Shown here piece by piece: positions 62,496 through 64,000 of a stretch of DNA of 64,000 nt. The stretch comes from Gimesia alba (GTDB lineage Bacteria > Planctomycetota > Planctomycetia > Planctomycetales > Planctomycetaceae). The stretch spans positions 310,001-374,000 of the forward strand of contig NZ_CP036269.1 of NCBI RefSeq assembly GCF_007744675.1, given 5' to 3'. The notes below the pieces were generated by a model that saw only the letters and a program-made list of their open reading frames with translations, searched no databases and was not told where the DNA came from. Positions within the stretch are counted from its first letter, which is position 1, and each line of letters starts with the position of its first letter. The position numbers and the translations under genes were made by a program.

Positions 62496-62532
62496 AAAAA
62501 AAGAGTTGATCTGAGGTCAGATCAACTCTTTT
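62496..62532 (-). terminator. Intrinsic terminator after DUF1559 gene
   Basis: A near-perfect 16-base inverted repeat (AAAAGAGTTGATCTGA, 62499-62514, with TCAGATCAACTCTTTT, 62517-62532). Reading the minus strand it is followed by a T-run (A-run at 62496-62502), so it ends the DUF1559 transcript 36 bases after its stop. The opposite strand also has T-rich sequence after the stem, so it may act both ways. Confidence 0.9.
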
Positions 62533-62567
62533 CGTTTTTATTTAATTGAACGCGTGATGCAAATGAA

Positions 62568-63572
62568 TCAGAATTCGCCAAGGACCTCACCGTTGGCACG
62601 TGTTCCCAATGCCCGCCAGATCTCTAGCGAGATATTCTCGCTAATCGTTCGCACCGATCCATCGACCAGAACCGCGTTGACGACTCCGATATGATGACTC
62701 CGCGAGGTGATGATGGCATATGTCGGCGAACCGGCACTTCCATTTTTCCCTTCCTGCCACGAGTTAAAGTCGGCGTCGTATTCTGTACCGCCATTCGTGT
62801 AAGGCACATAAGTGTTGGGGTTCATCGTCACGGTGAATCCGGTGTGATGGACGCGCCCGTCAGGCCATTCCGTGTGCCCTGTATTGGTTTTGAAGTCGGC
62901 CCCGGAGGCAACGATCGTAGCAGCAGCTGATGCCGTTCCCGGGATGGTAGTACTGGAAGGGCCTCCGTTTCGGGTATAAGGCTGCCAGCCTTTGACTTCA
63001 GACGCCAGTAGCGTATTGCTTGTACCGTCGGTAAACGCCGCCATCGTCAAACTGGCATTGGGGTAAAAAGCACCATTACCGCCCGAACCATTGGTGGGGC
63101 TGAACACAAACCAGGTTCCGTAGTTGAATCCATAATTGGTTGGGTAGAGTTTGACCTTGCCGCCTCCCGGATCACGAACACGATCACTGTTCGGATCGCT
63201 GGGGCAGGCATAAACGGGGATTTTTAATCCATCGATGGCGGTCTGAAAATCCCAGGCGATCGAGAGATCAACATTGTTATACAGATTGCCTTGTTCCAGT
63301 AACGGCAAGATGCGGCCATGCACGCCCCACGAGCCATTGTTCCCGGTAGCAGAAACGGAGAGATCCACACTCGCGCCGGGAGGCAGGTAGCGGTAACTGC
63401 TGGCGTAGTTATGCACGGCCAGTCCCAGTTGTTTCAGATGATTTTTACATTGGGTTCTGCGGGCCGCTTCACGTGCCTGCTGCACTGCCGGTAGCAGTAA
63501 GGCGATCAAAATCGCAATGATGGCGATCACCACCAGTAATTCAATGAGGGTAAATCCACGTTTGTTACGCAT
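62568..63572 (-). CDS. DUF1559 pseudopilin-like protein
   Basis: A 334-residue protein of the DUF1559 (SBP_bac_10-like) family, hugely expanded in planctomycetes. The type IV prepilin leader [20 protein letters not shown] has the conserved Gly-Phe cut site and Glu at +5, followed by the hydrophobic helix and [20 protein letters not shown], then the beta-rich C-terminal domain with [11 protein letters not shown] and the C-terminal [18 protein letters not shown] motif. The ATG at 63572 with AGGAAC nine bases upstream is chosen over 63614. Family members are thought to be exported by type II or IV machinery, with unknown function. Confidence 0.93.
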   Translation of the reverse strand: MRNKRGFTLIELLVVIAIIAILIALLLPAVQQAREAARRTQCKNHLKQLGLAVHNYASSYRYLPPGASVDLSVSATGNNGSWGVHGRILPLLEQGNLYNNVDLSIAWDFQTAIDGLKIPVYACPSDPNSDRVRDPGGGKVKLYPTNYGFNYGTWFVFSPTNGSGGNGAFYPNASLTMAAFTDGTSNTLLASEVKGWQPYTRNGGPSSTTIPGTASAAATIVASGADFKTNTGHTEWPDGRVHHTGFTVTMNPNTYVPYTNGGTEYDADFNSWQEGKNGSAGSPTYAIITSRSHHIGVVNAVLVDGSVRTISENISLEIWRALGTRANGEVLGEF

Positions 63573-64000
63573 CTCAGTTGTTCCTGTAGAGGTCTCTTTC
63601 TCGTTTGTAATCAAATAATCTATCTCAAAATAAGTGCAAAATATGTACCAAAGTCCTTGTTTTCAAGGGGCTTCCGTCAAATACTGAGCCGTTGGTTCGG
63701 TTTATAACGAGTTAGAATTCGTTGACCGAATCGAAACGACGCAATTGATGACAGATGTGTCAGGAAAACAGACAGCGGCGCTGAAATACACGACAGGTCA
63801 GTTGTTCGGATTGTGCCAAAACAGGTCCTGTTGATCAGCTCCACAAGAGAATTCTGGCTGTTCTGACAGGTTCATCGTATTTTCTTCTCCCCGTTTGTCA
63901 TAAAATAAGGAGCATCAGGGAAGAAACTGTGGCGAATCGGCATGCGGAAGAAGCACACTGGTTCAGAGTTTGCAGGAGGCACATCACAGAATTCGTAAAC
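63573..64000. other. Intergenic region at the right end of the window
   Basis: About 430 bases upstream of the DUF1559 gene with no convincing open reading frame. It should carry the DUF1559 promoter. A small palindrome CCTTG-TTTT-CAAGG lies at 63655-63668; nothing else stands out. Confidence 0.4.

Noticed and set aside
1-64000. CRISPR array, prophage, insertion sequence, rRNA or tRNA genes
   Set aside because: No regularly spaced direct repeats, no transposase or phage structural genes, and no tRNA T-loop plus CCA-like signatures were seen by eye.

Overview
The window looks like a chromosome segment of a marine-type planctomycete, most like Gimesia or a close relative. This is inferred from gene families concentrated in that phylum: a DUF1559 pseudopilin-like protein, very large LamG/PSCyt2 (DUF1549)/PSD1 (DUF1553) proteins followed by a Tat-exported DUF1501 protein, an ECF sigma factor of the planctomycete type with a FecR-like partner, SHD1-repeat proteins, FG-GAP/ASPIC proteins, and a J-domain-like N-terminus also seen on planctomycete kinases. 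No database search was possible, so the species is not fixed. Several proteins carry lipobox signal peptides, and a LolC/LolD pair is present, which fits a diderm envelope.

Layout. 1-8.3 kb: a small membrane protein, a Nif3-like metal protein, lysS, a LolC/E permease with LolD ATPase, ilvE and a secreted YHS-like protein, then a REPIN-like inverted repeat pair. 8.3-10.4 kb: two small lipoproteins and two tandem pilin-like small proteins, each with its own terminator. 10.4-22.9 kb (minus strand): a flagellar filament region in the transcription order fliC, a TPR/OGT-like glycosyltransferase fused to a sugar C-methyltransferase, a sulfotransferase, a PhyH-type dioxygenase, a TylF-type O-methyltransferase, fliD, fliS. 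22.9-24.1 kb: a long gap without a gene. 24.1-34 kb: cysteine desulfurase, MoxR ATPase, a PolB-type exonuclease, two secreted proteins (LolA-like; HEAT plus TPR), aldose epimerase and YqgE. 34-41.4 kb: an SHD1/zinc-ribbon membrane protein, thiC, and a PfkB kinase coupled to an NCS2 permease. 41.5-52.5 kb: a FecR-like anti-sigma candidate and ECF sigma factor diverging from two tandem 1.1-thousand-residue LamG/PSCyt2/PSD1 paralogues and a DUF1501 protein. 52.5-64 kb: a J-like/LRR protein, a TPR/VCBS/ASPIC protein, an NHL propeller, a haem-motif FG-GAP lipoprotein coupled to an SGNH hydrolase, an FMN reductase and a DUF1559 protein.

Two ensembles stand out. First, four sugar- or small-molecule-modifying enzymes lie co-directionally between fliC and fliD-fliS, which suggests a filament decoration pathway: O-glycosylation, C- and O-methylation, hydroxylation and sulfation. 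Second, the two giant LamG/PSCyt paralogues share an upstream module. A GTGAGATCA/TATATT element sits exactly the same distance from both start codons, and a leader hairpin has a compensatory base-pair change. This points to one shared control circuit, plausibly run by the adjacent ECF sigma/FecR pair.
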